A program made the position numbers and the translations under genes. This document shows, in pieces, positions 7,275 to 8,825 of a stretch of DNA of 8,825 nt. The notes under the pieces were generated by a model. That model made no database searches, was not told the origin of the DNA, and saw nothing but the letters and a program-made list of their open reading frames with translations. Each line of letters opens with the position of its first letter. Within the stretch, counting starts at the first letter, position 1. This DNA comes from Thermus kawarayensis JCM 12314 (GTDB taxonomy: Bacteria; Deinococcota; Deinococci; Deinococcales; Thermaceae), in assembly GCA_001311545.1 (NCBI GenBank), contig BBBL01000049.1, positions 1 through 8,825 of the forward strand. Reading direction: 5' to 3'.

Positions 7275-8027
7275 TTAACGCAGGGCCTGGGGCGGGGGAA
7301 GGGTGTCCCAGCCTAGGCTTTCCAGGAAAAGGAGGACCTCCTCGGCCACCTCCCGAAAGAGCTCTTCCCGGGGCCTTTGGGCGGGCCTGTCCCCCCTTTG
7401 GGGGCCGTAGGCCCCGAAGCCCGCGTGGTTGAGCCTTGGATGAAGACCACCCGGGCGTTTTTGGGAAGCCTTTTCGCCTTCTCCCGGGCTTCCCCGGGGG
7501 GAAGGAGGCCATCTGCGGTCCCGTAGAGGGCCAGGGTGGGGAAGGCCTCCCGGGAGAGGTTCCCTTCGGGGGTAGGCGGCGAAGAGGACAAGGGGGAGGC
7601 CTTCCCGGGCTGCCACCTCCGCCGCCACCACCCCGCCCAGGCTGTGCCCCCCCACCGCCAGGGGAAGCCCGGGGTGGGCTTTTTGGGCCTCGAGGGCCCG
7701 TTCCTTCCCCAGCAGGGCGATGCCCTGGGGCACCTTGAGGAGGACCACCAGGTACCCGCTTTCCGCGAGGGGGACGAGGACGGGGGCGTAGGCCAAGGGT
7801 TCCACCCGCGCCCCCGGGTAGAAGGCGAAAAGGGCCTTGAGGGTTTTGGGGAGGAGCTCCAGGCCGTAGGGGGCTTCCTTTAGGGCCAGGCCTGTGCGCT
7901 GCACATAGCCTTGCACCCAGGCCTCCGCCTGGTAGGGCCTGAAGAGGTAAAAGGCGGCGCCCACCAGGGCCCCTCCCAGGGCGAGGGCCAGGAGGAAGAG
8001 GAGAAGAAGGATTCGCTTGGCCGTCAT
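7275..8027 (-). CDS. Membrane-anchored alpha/beta hydrolase, two compensating frameshifts
   Basis: This is a probable serine hydrolase of the alpha/beta fold. The substrate is unknown; esterase-like activity is the usual guess. Residues 6-29 form a hydrophobic segment after Lys4-Arg5, with no lipobox cysteine. It therefore looks like a signal anchor or signal peptide that places the enzyme outside the inner membrane. The nucleophile elbow is GGHSLGG with Ser129. The likely acid is Asp in YGTADGLLPP (about 172) and the likely base is His in NHAGFGAYGPQ (about 201), a pattern I associate with the Abhydrolase_5-like group. The middle part, EGNLSREAFPTLALYGTADG to VVFIQG, lies in another frame. 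The frame shifts near 7568-7572 (one extra C on the coding strand, or two missing) and shifts back near 7431-7435 (one base missing). Together they give 250 residues. It starts 3 bases after the RND gene stop and probably depends on it for translation. Confidence 0.82.
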   Translation of the reverse strand: MTAKRILLLLFLLALALGGALVGAAFYLFRPYQAEAWVQGYVQRTGLALKEAPYGLELLPKTLKALFAFYPGARVEPLAYAPVLVPLAESGYLVVLLKVPQGIALLGKERALEAQKAHPGLPLAVGGHSLGGVVAAEVAAREGLPLVLFAAYPRREPLPGGLPHPGPLRDRRWPPSPRGSPGEGEKASQKRPGGLHPRLNHAGFGAYGPQRGDRPAQRPREELFREVAEEVLLFLESLGWDTLPPPQALR

Positions 8028-8030
8028 GCT

Positions 8031-8037
8031 TCACCTC
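8031..8037 (-). promoter_or_regulatory. Ribosome binding site of the hydrolase, overlapping the RND stop codon
   Basis: On the minus strand GAGGTGA contains both the Shine-Dalgarno core GAGG and the TGA stop of the transporter gene, with the hydrolase ATG three bases after the stop. This arrangement typically couples translation of the two genes. Confidence 0.7.
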
Positions 8038-8825
8038 AAGAGGACTTCCTTGGCCCTGGGCCGCCTTTCAAAGGTGTAGAAGGCGGCGGGCACCACGAAG
8101 AGGGTGAGGAGGGTGGAGGAGAGGAGGCCGCCCAGGATGATCACCCCGAGGGGCCTCCGGTACTCCGCCCCTTCCCCGGTGCCCAGGAGGAGGGGGAGGC
8201 TGATGATGAGGACGGTGAGGGTGGTCATGAGGATGGGCCTGAGCCTGAGCCTGGCCGCCTCCACCAGGGCTTCCCTCAGGGGCATCTCCTTCATCCTGCG
8301 CACGGCGAAGTCCAGGAGGAGGATGGCGTTTTTGGTGACCAGGCCGATGAGCATCACCACCCCCAGGACGCTGATCACGTCCAGACCCGTGCCCAAAAGG
8401 TAGGTGAGCCAAAGGGCCCCCACCAGGGCCAAGGGCACGGGGAGGAGGAGGTAGAGGGATAGCGCCAGGCGTTGAACTGGCTGGCGATGACCAGGTAGTT
8501 GAGGACCAGGGCCAGGAGGAAGGCCAGGGGGGCGAGGCGGGCGAGCTCCCCGGTGAAGCTCCCGAGGCCCGTGGCCAGAAGCGCCACCCCATCCCCCAGA
8601 AGCCCCCTTTCCCTTAGCTCCCGTTCAAGCTCTTCCTGGATCTGGAAGGCCCCGGGGGCGCCGGGCCGGAGGTTGATGTTGATCCCGGCGGCGTAGGCCT
8701 GGTTGCGGCGGGAGATGAGGGTGGGACCGGGCCTCTCGCTGAACCCCCCCAGGCTGGAGAGGGGCAGGAAGGTCTGGAGGGCGGGGGCGGTAGACGGGAA
8801 GGGAAAGGAGGGTCGGACCGTCACC
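8031..8825 (-). CDS. RND-family efflux transporter (AcrB/HAE1-like), C-terminal part, one frameshift
   Basis: This is the last 264 or so residues of an inner-membrane RND pump, which expels drugs, solvents or metals using the proton gradient. The rest of the roughly 1000-residue protein, including the start, lies beyond the window. Counting from 8824, there is part of the second periplasmic loop (to about 90) and then five membrane segments at about 95-117, 124-145, 150-175, 197-215 and 226-250, matching TM8-TM12. Diagnostic stretches are [32 protein letters not shown] and [13 protein letters not shown]. The proton-relay Asp pair of TM4 would lie in the missing half. One C is missing near 8456-8458 (RYPLYLLLP read as RYPSTSS); correcting it joins the two frames cleanly. 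Drug versus metal specificity cannot be told from this part. The hydrolase gene follows 3 bases after the stop. Confidence 0.9.

Noticed and set aside
7046..7432. Plus-strand 128-codon open frame across the gap and into the hydrolase gene
   Set aside because: It overlaps the real hydrolase on the other strand, is Pro/Gly/Arg-rich and has no ribosome binding site.
7911..8462. Plus-strand 183-codon open frame rich in Glu, Gly and His
   Set aside because: It is the antisense of the RND membrane segments and the hydrolase start. Its charged low-complexity composition is what reverse reading of Leu/Val/Ala codons gives.

Overview
The window is high-GC DNA that reads as a Thermus chromosome, close to but not identical to T. 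thermophilus. The V/A-type ATP synthase subunits and the aconitase match my memory of the T. thermophilus proteins nearly residue for residue. No database search was possible, so the species is not fixed. I see no rRNA, tRNA, CRISPR array or transposase gene.

Layout: (1) 1-4154, plus strand: the 3' end of the V-type ATP synthase operon, in the order atpF (5' end cut by the window), atpA, atpB, atpD, with gaps of only 10-12 bases and a Shine-Dalgarno sequence before each start. (2) 4155-4216: a short convergent gap with two adjacent hairpins, probably a two-way terminator. (3) 4217-6919, minus strand: a full-length aconitase (acnA) with all three iron-sulfur cysteines. (4) 6920-7274: a 355-base gap with the acnA leader and several strong stem-loops, including a roughly 108-base element (7160-7267) that may be a dispersed Thermus repeat. 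(5) 7275-8825, minus strand: a two-gene unit, the C-terminal part of an RND-family efflux transporter (cut by the window) followed 3 bases later by a membrane-anchored alpha/beta hydrolase.

The ATP synthase genes encode the catalytic head (A, B) and the rotor shaft (D, F) of the enzyme that makes ATP from the proton gradient. Aconitase runs the citrate-isocitrate step of the TCA cycle, which feeds the respiratory chain that builds that gradient. The RND pump and the hydrolase look like a separate cell-envelope unit.

The most striking feature is technical. Five of the seven genes are broken by 13 small indels, almost all at short homopolymer runs, while the protein on both sides stays intact and the corrected lengths fit the families. 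Sequencing or assembly error is the most likely cause. I did not find a convincing new biological system. The best unexplained signals are the structured element at 7160-7267 and the hairpin that abuts the acnA ribosome binding site.
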